Source: Ooceraea biroi
Taxonomy: Eukaryota > Arthropoda > Insecta > Hymenoptera > Formicidae
NCBI RefSeq assembly: GCF_003672135.1
Contig: NC_039509.1
Span: forward strand, 8,752,663-8,816,662
Length of the DNA: 64,000 nucleotides
Direction of reading: 5' to 3'
Shown: one piece after another, positions 31,991-42,101 of the stretch
How the letters are laid out: each line of letters begins with the position of its first letter
How positions within the stretch are numbered: the first letter of the stretch is position 1
Position numbers and translations under genes: made by a program
The notes under the pieces: generated by a model
The model's database searches: none
Told to the model about the DNA's origin: nothing
Seen by the model: the letters and a program-made list of their open reading frames with translations, nothing else

Positions 31991-32299
31991 TCTCGAATTC
32001 TATAGCATGGGAAATGTTTTTTTGTAAATCGCATTCCTTTTCGCGTGTGTCTGTTTTTTGTAAATCTCTATTCCTTTTCGCGTGTCTTGTGTCGCGTGTA
32101 TCCGTGTGCTCGCCCGCTTCCGCATTTCGCTTGCATTCCGCAATCCGCCGAATACGATTCGAAAATCCAGTTCAGTTTTGTGTTACATCCAAACCACGTA
32201 TCTCTCACGCATGAACGCAAGTCAAGTCGACAGAGTTAACTAGAACAAGGTCAACGGCCGAAGCCACTCTTACACTTGTTCCAATAAAATCTGCTCGTT

Positions 32300-32348
32300 G
32301 GCCCTTTTTATGTAAGGGAATCGAATCCCTATTACATGGGATAGGGCC
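32300..32348 (-). other. conserved covarying hairpin in element X
   Basis: The outer stem is GGCCCT / AGGGCC. The inner stems are ATGTAA / TTACAT and GGGA / TCCC. It corresponds to 8779-8828 in element Y, which has GGTCCT / AGGACC. It lies downstream of the gene and its AATAAA signal. Confidence 0.55.
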
Positions 32349-32543
32349 TCGTGCGATAAATTGAGGGAGGAAAAGAGTAAATAAATTAGGCTTGAATTAA
32401 CATGAAAAATTAAAAATGACTTTATTCATTCAAACAGTCGAATGATGATTTGATAAATGAAAATTAAACTCTAAACTCTCGGAATTTATACATAATTGTA
32501 ACTAATTGTAATACAAATTTAACTATAAAAATTGACACTTAAA

Positions 32544-33073
32544 TTAACAATCAGTCGGCTGGGACTCTTCGGGGTCCGCAGTGTACGTTAATGGTGGTGA
32601 ACTGGTAGGAGGTGGATCAGAAAGGAAGGGTGGAAGATGTGGGAAAAGTGGGAAATGGGCAGGGGATAAATTGTGACTGGGATGATCAGCGAAAGTTTCA
32701 ATGTCCTCCAGCGGAATTGGAGAAGGAGACCGTGAATTGTTGCGCACGGGGGAATCTTGAGCTAATTGATCTAATGGGATAGGCGAATATGATGGAGATG
32801 AGAGCGGAGGGAAAATGTCTGTGTCTGTCAAGAATGCCTCTATTTCTTGTAAAAAGTCTTCGACTTCCTCATCAAGGGTAGGCTCTGGTTTGAGTTGCGA
32901 GAATTCAAGGCGATGAGGCGGGACGTTGAATTCGCACGGCGCCACTATATGAGGCAAAAGGTGAACGTGTGCAATAAAAAAAGGAAAAATAGAGGAAAAG
33001 GCGAATGAAGAAAAAACAATGACAACCAATCGCAAAAAAAACAAACTAACAATATAATTAATAAAAACTTACT
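32544..33073 (-). CDS. unknown cargo protein of element X (split start codon)
   Basis: The exon 1 end A (33073) joins exon 2 TG (32944-32943) after a 128-bp intron with donor GTAAGT and acceptor CATATAG. This forms ATG and a 133-residue frame ending at 32544. The protein is acidic near the start (LDEEVEDFLQEIEAFL) and Ser/Pro-rich afterwards, with YSPIPLDQLAQ and SPSPIPLEDIE. The element Y protein has YSPIPSEQLGQ in a similar setting. No enzymatic domain is recognised. An unspliced hydrophobic frame upstream (from 33044) is an intron read-through and is not favoured. Confidence 0.6.
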
Positions 33074-33293
33074 GCTGAGTGATTCGGTAAAAAATTGCAG
33101 CGAGAAAAAGAGTGCAGTGTGCCAAAGCTCCTCCAATTCAAGGTGGAACGAGAGTAGGTTTGTTCTGGATTGCACTGACTTTAGATTCCCGACTGTTACT
33201 TTGTAAGATGCTCGAAATTAAAAACTGCGACTAATACGTCTGTTCGATTTAAACGAAAACTATAGAATGCCTCAGGGCGGTTTCTCTGTCCTT

Positions 33294-33300
33294 TTTATAA
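33294..33300 (-). promoter_or_regulatory. TATA box of element X cargo gene
   Basis: TATAAAAA on the minus strand lies about 220 bp before the splice donor. The matching element in Y is about 200 bp before its donor. Confidence 0.5.
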
Positions 33301-34084
33301 GATAGGATAAATCGTGTAGGAGGGGATTCTTCTAGAACATTCGATGAAGGAAAACGCCCGAAGTTAGGTAACGGGAGGACACGTATAGCTAAAATCGAAG
33401 GGCCACCTTTGGACCTTGATAAGTGGCCGAGAGCGTGATCATGGTCATGGTGACGAAATGCACGTGTTCACGACGAAGGTAACCCAACAGTCGTAGTGAT
33501 AAGGTAGATGATGCGCTAACGTTCAGGGTTGTTGCAAGAAATGTTTATTTAATGATCACGCGACGAGCACATGTACTGCGTGCCTTACGGTTCCCGTAAG
33601 GTTCCCGCTTGATATGTGTGTGGGAAAAAAAAATTCAATTGAAATTGTGCAACAACCGTGAGTGTCTTGGCTCAATAATGCGTGAGTAATACGTAGCACG
33701 CGGTAATTACTAAACAAATGTAACTCTATTATCTATTTCTTACGAAAGCAAGGGATCGTGGAGTCTAGACGTAACATTTGCGTTCGAGTTTTTTTAGTGA
33801 TTGTGATAGCTATATACATTATAGTTAAAGGAATCGTGTTCTCATTGTGTTCTCCGTGTGTTCGCGAGAAATATTTACATCATGCAAAATTATTAAATGA
33901 TATTGAAATTATTTACAGAAAAGTCCGTTTTTCAGTAATAGAAGGATTTTTAAAAAGTAATATTTTTATTTTTTTCATCTTCTCTGATGTAATGAATTAA
34001 TTTACATTTTTAAAATTGTTTTATTTTCTCTCATGTGAGCAAAACTAAAAAGAAAGAAAAGAAAATAAAAGAAAGGTAATTTAA

Positions 34085-34860
34085 TTACAAACAGTAATAA
34101 AACCAAAAGTCTTATATTTTTGACCATATATTGGCAATAGTTTTATTGTAGAACTATACGACGTTTCAACCAAGTTTTTGGTCCTTTTCAAGTACAATAA
34201 TCTAAAATGATTACATAAACAAAATAACAAAAAGTTAACACCAAAAAACGCAAAAAGGAAGCAAAAAAGAAAAGAAAATAGCGCAAACATTTTATCAAAC
34301 CACAACCACTTACATGAGTCAATGATGTAGAAGATTAAGAACAGAACAAAGCAATCGTCAAGTGGTTGGCAAAACACAGACAACCGCTATGCTCCAATAT
34401 CAAACAGAGACTGACGACGGGCAAATAGAACCTCATACATGTTTTGTATGATCTTATGGTAAACATCGAGAAGAGTTTCGGTGTCCTTTTATAAATTGAT
34501 AGAGGTAGTGTGTTTCTTTATAAACACCATCTCCGTAACCTCCCTCCCTCTTCTTAATGTGTCTTTCTTTATGCAATATTACGGGATTAAACCAATCAAA
34601 ATTGTGATTATTAATGACACGATGCTTGCTCACCACCGAATGTTCAAAATCACTCTTCCTAATATTTAACATGTGTTCCTTTACCCGGGTCTTTAAGTGG
34701 CGCTTAGTCTGGCCAATGTAATTCGCATCGCAATCCAAGCAATTCAATTTATAAACTACATGAGTCTGGTCCTCATTATATAACACAGGCCTGCGAGGGT
34801 CAGTTAGAAAAAGCAGAGTAGGAGAATCTGATAGATTTTGTGACGCTGAAAACGAATCTG
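34085..34860 (-). pseudogene. PLE 3' part with GIY-YIG endonuclease
   Basis: The minus-strand frame from about 34840 to 34454 has VVYKLNCLDCDANYIGQT, RVKEH and HKERHIKKRE, the GIY-YIG domain of PLEs. RT sequence upstream is missing. The non-coding tail continues to about 34150 and has the PLE-type AACCAAG...GGTCC stem (34158-34197). The C-terminus differs from the other copies (GGYGDGVYKE), pointing to decay. Confidence 0.82.
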
Positions 34861-35016
34861 GCCGCAGAATTTCTCCAGCACGTCAGGTTTTTGAGTAATT
34901 TGTGGTTAAATTATCCAAAAATGGCTATTTCGGCCAATTTCATGAATTTATTATGAGAGAACCAAATTTTTTGAAACATTTCTGCCAATGGCATTGTATA
35001 GTACTAGTCTTTACCT

Positions 35017-35083
35017 CTCGTCAAGTCGTTCCGCCGGAACATCGCTTGCAGCGCGACTCTCGCTCGTGGAACGACTTGACGAG
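35017..35083. other. 16-bp inverted repeat at BEL/Pao junction
   Basis: CTCGTCAAGTCGTTCC (35017-35032) and GGAACGACTTGACGAG (35068-35083) form a perfect stem. It lies just before the BEL/Pao pol frame starts to match and may mark the truncation or rearrangement point. Confidence 0.45.
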
Positions 35084-35114
35084 CCACTCGACGCTCGGTC
35101 TCCAATAGCACCCG

Positions 35115-36490
35115 AGTACCGATCATTTCTCGTTTGCCACCCGAGACATCTCCATCTCTGCCATCACGAAGCGATCAGTGCTGTCGCTGACCGCGAGATT
35201 GTTCGACCCGCTGGGGTGGCTAGCACCAATAATCGTGCGCGCTAAGATCCTTTTCCAATCAACCTGGCTGCATGGACTCGACTGGGACACTCCGCTGAAA
35301 GATCCGGATGCGAAGCTCTGGATTGACTTCCAGGAGGACTTGCCGAGGTTGGAAGAAATACAGATCCCCCGATACCTGCCGCTGAGACAGCCAGGAAGCT
35401 CTATAGAGCTGCATGGCTTCGCCAGCGCCTCAGAGTGAGCCTACGCGGCGGTCATTTATCTCCGAACTGCTACCGGCAACAGAAACACAGAGGTGACGTT
35501 AATCTCAGCAAAAACGAAAGTGGCCCCCTTAAAACAAGTCACGTTACCAAAGCTGGAGCTTTGCGCGGCCGAACTGCTCGTCCGGCTCACCGCTCACCTC
35601 CGCGACACTGTCGAGGCACGACAGGCTCCCGTGCACCTCTGGTCGGACTCCACGGTCGTCCTTGGTTGGATCCGCGGTCATCCGTCAAGATGGCAAACGT
35701 ATGTAGCCAATAGAGTGTCGGCCATCCAAACGACGCTTCCCACCGCTCAGTGGCATTACGTCCCGGGCGAAGATAACCCTGCCGACTGTGCGTCGCGCGG
35801 AATCTCGGCGGGCCAGCTGGCGACTCACTCGCTGTGGTGGAAGGGCCCCGCCTGGCTGCGATCTGGCCCTGAGAACTGGCCGTCCACCAGCGGCTCTCCT
35901 TTGCTCCAGGAGCTTCCCGAGGCGCGAATGAGAGTCTATGCCCTCCTACAGCAGCCTAAAGTGGAGGAACCTATTGAACTCTGCCGCTTTTCCTCGCTAC
36001 ATCGTCTGATCAGAGTTACCGCTTGGAGCCGACGGTGGCTTCGACACTTTCAACGAACCTCTGGAACTCAGAGACATCCGCAGCATCCACTCACGATCAC
36101 CGCCGCTGAATACGACGAAGCGATGCTGATGTCGATACAGAGAGTCCAGGCGTTGCACTACCACAACGAACTCGATACGCTCATCAAGAGGAGGGCGTTA
36201 CCAGGTAAGAGCACACTTGCCAAACTGATGCCTTTCGTTGATTCCCAGGGCACTCTAAGGGTTGGCGGACGTCTGAAGTACGTCCTGTTAGCCGAGGATG
36301 AGAAGCATCCAATTATCCTGCCTGAGGGGTCGCACCTCAGCAGGCTGGTCGTCGACACGAACCATCGGAGGACGCTCCATGGCGGTGTACAGCTGACGCT
36401 GGGCTCGATTCAGCAGCAATTCTGGATTCCTCGAGGCCGCTCACTGGTCAAGGCGACGATCCGACGCTGCATACCCTGTGTGCGATGGCG
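35115..36490 (+). pseudogene. BEL/Pao retrotransposon pol: RT end and RNase H
   Basis: The frame begins with RDISISAITKRSVLS and LFDPLGWLAP, the conserved end of the BEL/Pao RT-connection region. RNase H-like motifs follow (PKLELCAAELL, LWSDSTVVLGWI, NPADCASRGI), then the integrase zinc region (HGGVQLTL, CIPCVRWRAA). A TGA at 35436-35438 and a frameshift near 36480 break it. Protease, gag and the RT core are missing upstream, so the copy is 5' truncated. GC content is higher than in the surroundings. Confidence 0.88.
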
Positions 36491-37474
36491 GGCGGCGACC
36501 CTCAGCAGCTCATGGGAAACTTGCCGTCGAAGCGACTCACGCCAACGCGGCCCTTCCTCAACTCGGGGGTCGACTACGCCGGGCCCGTCCTCCTGCGGAC
36601 TGCGAAGGGCCGAGGCCACCGAGCTTACAAGGTCTTTATCGCAGTTTTCGTCTGCTTCTGCACGAGGGCTGTGCATTTAGAGGTGGTGTCCGGCTACACG
36701 GCCGACGCCTTTCTGGCGGCCTTGCGACGCTTCACGTCGCGCCAAGGTCTCTGTTGCAGCATAACCAGCGATTGCGGCACCAACTTCGTGGGGGCGGACA
36801 GGCAACTGAGGGCGTTATTTTCGGCCAGTCACCCGGAACAACGCCGCACCGTCGAGGGGCTGGCCGGCGAGCGCATTCGATGGCAGTTCCATCCACCGGC
36901 GGCGCCTCATTTCGGCGGGCTCTGGGAGGCGGCGGTTAAATCAGTGAAGCACCATCTCCGACGGGTCGTAGGAGAGGCCACCTTGACTTACGAGGAGATG
37001 AGCACTCTCCTCGCTCAGGTGGAGGCCTGCTTGAATTCGAGGCCGTTGTAGGCCCTGTCCGATGACCCTGGAGACCTGGAGGCGCTGACACCGGGTCACT
37101 TTTTGATCGGATCGGCCATCAACGCTGTTCCTGAGCCGAGCCTGCGCGAGGTGCCAATGAATCGCTTGAACCGATGGCAGATGATCCAAAAGATGCGCGA
37201 CCACTTCTGGGAGAGATGGTCGCAGGAATACGTAAATTCTCTCATGCCGAGGCTAAAATGGACAGCCCTCAATGCCCAGGTGGAGGTTGGCCGGCTCTGC
37301 TTACTCTGGATCGAAAACTCCCCGCCAACTCGCTGGCCGCTAGCGCGTATCGTCGAGGTTGATCCTGGAGATGACGGGAACGTTCGCGTCGTCACCGTGC
37401 GGACTCCCACGGCGACGCTTAAACGACCGATCGTGAAGCTCGTTCTCCTGCCACTAAGCGACACCGAGAATTAA
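36485..37474 (+). pseudogene. BEL/Pao integrase and C-terminal domain
   Basis: This is the integrase core: PFLNSGVDYAGPVLLR, FVCFCTRAVHLEVV, ITSDCGTNFVGADRQL and PHFGGLWEAAVKSVKHHL supply the D, D and E positions. A TAG at 37049-37051 follows CLNSRPL. The frame continues with ALTPGHFLIGSAI and the DUF5641-like end (LKWTALNAQVEVGRLCLLW, GNVRVVTVRT), stopping at 37472-37474. It is non-functional because of the earlier breaks. Confidence 0.88.
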
Positions 37475-37477
37475 GGG

Positions 37478-37920
37478 GGGTTGGGTCGCGCCTAATATTA
37501 ACCTGTTTCCTTTTAGTGTAAAGCGTTCAAGCAACAATGTTCATTTAATTTCGGCTTTGTCGGAGCGTGTATCGCTCGATGCTCGTTTAATCGGCGGAGT
37601 TATTAGAATTACAATCTCACCCGGTACTTACCTGTGTGAAGCGTTCAGCTGATTGTCCTCTTTTTGTGCAATCTGAGTGGTTGGTTTCGCGAGCGACGGG
37701 ATCGAAGGATTGAGGCGGATTCGGGGAATTGACAAGCAGGCGACTCTAGCTAGACGGCGACGAGTGACCGTCAGGCGCGGGGCCGTCACTACAAACAGAG
37801 ACCGCCTCGCTCTACGCTACGACTCCCCAGTCAGCGACCGAGTGCGACAACACTGAGTGAAGAGTGCATCCGCGGCTCGCGGAACGCAATTCGCCACTGG
37901 GTGGCGAAGGTGGACGGGAT
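37478..37920 (+). repeat. candidate 3' LTR of the BEL/Pao element
   Basis: A polypurine tract (AAGGGGGG, 37474-37481) directly follows the pol stop, as expected before a 3' LTR. The next ~440 bp are non-coding and GC-rich. No second LTR copy is in the window and the exact ends are not visible. Confidence 0.45.
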
Positions 37921-38769
37921 GTTTAGAATTGCCCGCAAAGAGCGCTGGCCATAAAGGGCGCGCTTATAATTGCCGCGCGGCATGACGTTAGGCCGTTTGG
38001 TCTCGCGCTAGCGAATCTTGATCATTAGGCTCATAGCCTAATGAGCCTATCGCAGCGCGAGAAACACAGGTAATACCCAATGGGCCGATGACGCTTGGAG
38101 AGCGGCACCGTTTTGCAACGCTTACTTGCGCCGCGAAACCGGAAATCAGCTCTGTTCGCAAATGTTCGCGAATTTTCTTTTCGGACGAGTGAGGAGCGCA
38201 GCGAGGAAAAGCTAAAACACAAGGGCGGGCGAAAGATCGACACTTACGAAATAAGAGCTTCGGTTGACGGCCCCAAATACGTTTAATAATTCTTTACACA
38301 ATATACACAAAGTACGACGGTAGCAAGACCAGCCCGGGTCAGGACGATTTCCCGGTTCTTCACGTGAACCGACTTCGCGAGCGACGAGACTTCCGTCCTT
38401 CGTAAACCAAGAGCAACGATAACTTGACGGATATAAGCACTTGCGCGCACGATCTGATCGCGATAGCGATAGAACGGACCGCGACGGTCCTTATATGAGC
38501 CAGCCCTTCCAAAAGGCTGTCGAAGTCTCTCGAACAGAGCTGATTTCCGGTCTCGCGGCGCAAGTAAGCGTGACAAAACGGTGCCGCTCTCCAAGCGTCA
38601 TCGGTCCATTGGGTATTACCTGTGTTTCTCGCGCTGCGATAGGCTCATTAGGCTATGAGCCTAATGATCAAGATTCGCTAGCGCGAGACCCGCACGGCCT
38701 AACGTCATGCCGCGCGGCAATTATAAGCGCGCCCTTTATGGCCAGCGCTCTTTGCGGGCAATTCTGAAC
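37921..38769. mobile_element. inverted-repeat element with 240-bp arms
   Basis: Arms 37921-38158 and 38531-38769 are inverted. They begin GTTYAGAATTGCCCGC and contain GGCTCATAGCCTAATGAGCC, itself a small palindrome. The 370-bp interior has no recognisable gene. The right end abuts the PLE fragment at 38770. Frames across the arms are shadows. Confidence 0.7.
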
Positions 38770-39177
38770 AATCAGAAAGTAAAATCGCTCTATTTACCAA
38801 ACTATTAATCACACTAATCTTGTATTTAAATGGGTGGCTGGTAAAGTAATTTACATAGCGTCCCGAGAACGTAGGTTTTCGGAACCAGTTTGTTAATAAA
38901 AGTTCACCATCCCTAACAATGGTTAAATCAAGGAAGTTTATTGATTTGTCATTCTCAAGTTCAAAAGTGAAATTCAACCTCGGGTGATAATTATTGAAAA
39001 TGTCAAGGGTGTCAACACCTCATCTTCAGGAATAATAGTAATGACGTCATCAACGTACCTACGATAAAAGGAAATTTCAAAATCAAGTGCATCCATACAA
39101 TAAGTTTCTAAGTCATCGAGGACTATGTCGGCAAGAATAGGAAGTAGAGTGTCTAGGCCGGTTCTAATCCAGGCCAA
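38770..39177 (-). pseudogene. PLE reverse transcriptase fragment
   Basis: On the minus strand, 39177-38974 has LPILADIVLDDLE and the catalytic FYRRYVDDVITI. After a frameshift, 38977-38770 continues SINFLDLTIVRDGELLLTNW and FRKPTFSGRYVNYF. Both match the PLE at 47392 closely in order and content. N- and C-terminal parts are missing. Confidence 0.85.
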
Positions 39178-39270
39178 TTCTAATCCAGGCCAATTCTAAT
39201 CCAGGGCCGGTTCTAACCCAGGTCAGTTCTGACTCATGCGCGGTACTAACCCAGGTCGGTTCTGGGCCGG
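39150..39270. repeat. ~16-bp tandem repeat GGCCGGTTCTAATCCA
   Basis: About six or seven imperfect copies of GCCRGTTCTAAYCCAG lie next to the PLE fragment. No coding meaning is seen. Confidence 0.65.
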
Positions 39271-39589
39271 CGGCGGTCCAAACCCGGGGGTGAGGGGGTA
39301 TGACGTCACGAAGGGTATATTTATGACCCTACGGCACTTTTTCAGTCTTTATTTTAGGGATTATTATTTAAGATTATGTTTATGGACCCTGCGGCACTTT
39401 TCTATTTATATTCTAGGAATTAATATTTATAAAAATATGTTTACGCAACCACGGTCTGGACGCCATTTGAGCGCCGACACTCGGCTGCTGGAATGCTTGA
39501 TATATTTTAAGATATAAAACATTCCAGCGGATAAACTACGGGTCCGAAGATTGATTATTACTTATGTTCCCAAAAATTAACAACAAATC

Positions 39590-39695
39590 CCCTCCTCACC
39601 AAGTCCCATCTCTCATAAATTTTGAAACCAATCACTTTTCATGCAAAGTCTCCACCCTCGCCTCGAGCAAATCGCTAACCCTACTCCTGTTTGTT
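39590..39695 (+). promoter_or_regulatory. duplicated upstream block, copy 1
   Basis: CCAAGTCCCATCTCTC, GTTTTGAAACCAATC-like and CTCCACC..GCAAATCGC phrases here recur at 40757-40870. Each block lies about 170-270 bp before a small gene (39863, 40988). Shared upstream DNA before different genes suggests duplicated promoters. Confidence 0.4.
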
Positions 39696-39862
39696 CTCCC
39701 ATCATCCTAAAATTAGCTTCCTTCTTCCAAGATATTTCTAAAACGAGCATTCCGAATTTTTAAGCTTGAGAAAGAAGTTCTGTATAAAGTGCTGAGTGAG
39801 AAAATGTTTGAAGAAATGGCACGAGCTCGAATGACTTCAACTTTGATTCTGATGACGATGAC

Positions 39863-40264
39863 ATGGATATCGATGATATGGAGAACCGGGCTGCCCGCGA
39901 TTGCCTTTTAATGGACAGCGACGAGGAAAACATGACAGCAGAAGAGAGTGGGTACAGTAGTGATGGCAGTCACGTAGAAGTCATCCACAGAGCAGTGCTG
40001 GATTACCAAAGAGTGGTCCTTTCCCCACGAACCATCGTATGTTCAACATATTGTTACTATACAACGAACGATATGGCTAGGTCTACATACTTATGCATGT
40101 CATGTACGATCAATACAAGAGAAGTAAACTTAGGATCTACAGTGTATGTTATGCGAAGGCACGAAGTAGACACCTGGGATGGAATACGCGGTCTCTGGTG
40201 CACATCTTGCAGAGCTACACTATACATGATTTTCCCGCGCTACATGTGTCCAATATGCACGTAG
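39863..40264 (+). CDS. small multi-CxxC protein with acidic N-terminus
   Basis: This 133-residue frame starts at ATG 39863. The first 50 residues are acidic (MDSDEENMTAEESGYSSDGS). Then come STYLCMSCTIN, GLWCTSC and YMCPIC. The RxYLCxxC...CxxC...CxxC spacing matches the two genes of element Z at 28778 and 29128, so these are relatives. A possible GT-AG intron (40296-40350) after the stop leads to a Ser/Asp-rich segment (SSSSEDDDL). That could be a real C-terminus if the frame is shifted. No TGTTACG ends are found around this copy. Function is unknown. Confidence 0.55.
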   Translation: MDIDDMENRAARDCLLMDSDEENMTAEESGYSSDGSHVEVIHRAVLDYQRVVLSPRTIVCSTYCYYTTNDMARSTYLCMSCTINTREVNLGSTVYVMRRHEVDTWDGIRGLWCTSCRATLYMIFPRYMCPICT

Positions 40265-40756
40265 TAAAACATTGTACGTTACCCAGTACTATCATGTAAG
40301 TATAATTATTGTAATATTATAATGGTAATAATCATAATATTTATGTTACAGAAGGAATCGTCACCATCAACCAACCTCCACCGTCATAGACCTCCTTCTT
40401 CACAACCGCAGGTCTCCTCCTCCTCCGAAGATGATGATTTATAAAAAATAAAAAAATATATTCGAAATATATATATACAAATTTGATAGAAAAATAAAAG
40501 AACATATATATATATATAAATAACAATTTTATTCCGCATCGCCTCTTCCATTCCTTTGCATGATATTAAGAACTTAATCTTGCGCTGTGCTGTACTCATG
40601 ATCGTGATTTCATATGTACAAAGTTTTATAAACACTATTCTTTTTACTTTTTATCTTTTTTTATACTTTTTCTAAATTCATTTCAAAACTTTTCTCTCAT
40701 TTTTCACATAATCTCCACCCACCGCGCCTCTAACCAATCGCTTTGCGTGATGTCTC

Positions 40757-40870
40757 CTCACCTCACTAAGTCCCATCTCTCGCAAAGTTTGAAACCAATC
40801 TTTTTGCCACACCCCCACCCACGCCTTTGCCCAATCGCTTTACGCGATGTCTCCACCATCCATAAATTTC
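40757..40870 (+). promoter_or_regulatory. duplicated upstream block, copy 2
   Basis: This is homologous to 39590-39695 (CTAAGTCCCATCTCTC, AGTTTGAAACCAATC, CAATCGCTTTACGCGATG). Similarity seems to resume just before the start codons (AAAGTG..GAGTGAGAAAATG against AAAAGTG..GAGAGTGAAAATC). Confidence 0.4.
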
Positions 40871-40987
40871 TAAATTTGCGGTAAACTCTTCCTCCTCCCA
40901 TGACATTCCCCTAATGTAAAAGAGTTGCATTTCGAGTGCTAAGTTGTCAAGTAAAGTTCTCGAGTCTTCTCTGAAAAGTGTTAGAGA

Positions 40988-41299
40988 GTGAAAATCAAAA
41001 TGCAATTCGACAATGAGCTCGAAGATCGTATGGAACAGTTTTACGAAGACCTAGAAATGGAACAAGATATCAACGAAGTTCTCAAAGGGTCGCGAGAAAG
41101 GTGGAACCAGTTCGCGAGTTTGCAACACGTATCGCCGGTACAATTCCTACGAGATCGAGAACTCGGAATACGTGGAACCGGTGAACGATACATGAGACAA
41201 AGTGCCATTTTTCGGTGGAAACCTGTCTATGAGTGGTCGTATCATAGAAAAAAGAAATTATACAAACAACTACTTGAAGAGTGTAAGGAGAGAGGATAG
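40988..41299 (+). CDS. unknown small protein
   Basis: This frame of up to 103 residues starts either at 40988 or at ATG 41000 (MQFDNELEDRMEQFYEDLEM). It looks helical and charged, with an acidic first third and a basic end (YHRKKKLYKQLLEE). It has no cysteine pairs and no recognisable domain. It lies downstream of the second copy of the duplicated upstream block, suggesting it belongs with the 39863 gene in one unknown element. The other overlapping frame here is probably a shadow. Confidence 0.4.
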   Translation: MKIKMQFDNELEDRMEQFYEDLEMEQDINEVLKGSRERWNQFASLQHVSPVQFLRDRELGIRGTGERYMRQSAIFRWKPVYEWSYHRKKKLYKQLLEECKERG

Positions 41300-42101
41300 T
41301 AAAGAATTCGTACCACGCAACACTGGTGAAACTGCTATTAGTTACTACGCGATGGAAATTGTTGAAAGATCAAGCGTAGCGACAATGTTGAACATGTTGA
41401 GATTCCTGCGGGTTTCGGGAAGCATATCGAAGTGATAGCCAGTCACAATGATATAACTATGCAGTATTGTGAGTGTGCAGTCATAAGAGATTAGCGGAGT
41501 GGATATCGTTTGAGCAGTACTACGATGAGTACAAGAACTATATAGGTATCCCCTTCAACAGACAAAATTTTGCGATGGAGAACTGTACAATTCATAATCT
41601 GGTGTGATGCTGCAAAGTATACGAACAAAAGACGTGCAAGTGTTCGGATCAAACAAGGTATGTAATAGTAAATAAACAAAATGGGTAATTATTTTAGTTT
41701 AGGGTCATCATCTCCGATTTGGCTGAAACTCACCAATATTGTGTATTTTGACGCGTAGAAACCGAAAATGAAAGTTAAAATCGTCGCTCTGCCTTGCAAA
41801 GCGAGATATTTATCGTTAAAGTTGACGAGTCGAATAGGTTATGAAATCTGTCACTGCGACGAACCGACATGGCAACGTAGCGACATCACATGCTCTGTGA
41901 CGACATGCGCATGCGTCTTAAGTACTGTAGAGTGCACGAAATTTAAATTTAACGATATGAAACAAATGAAGTGCAATAATGTTAGTATTGTTAGTCACGA
42001 AACGATACACAATGTTCGGGCTGATCGAATTTGGCCATTTAACGTATTGCCATACAAAATTAGTGGATTTTTAAATCCAGCATGGTGTTTTGGCATCTAC
42101 A

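Larger units (their letters stand above)
32181..33776 (-). mobile_element. TGTTACG-ended element X (cargo gene on minus strand)
   Basis: It begins TGTTACATCCAAACC and ends GAGTCTAGACGTAACA, with a 4-bp target duplication TTTG at 32177-32180 and 33777-33780. An uninterrupted relative of the target exists at about 31796. At 1596 bp it has the same plan as element Y: TATA box, exon, intron, a frame with split start codon, poly(A) signal AATAAA (32423-32428, minus strand) and the conserved hairpin near the far end. The TGGAGT segment before GACGTAACA is also shared with Y. No mobilising enzyme is encoded. Confidence 0.75.

Noticed and set aside
33758..34000. 80-codon plus-strand frame near 33.8 kb
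   Set aside because: It begins at the junction of element X and the duplicated LTR-like block, with no conserved features.
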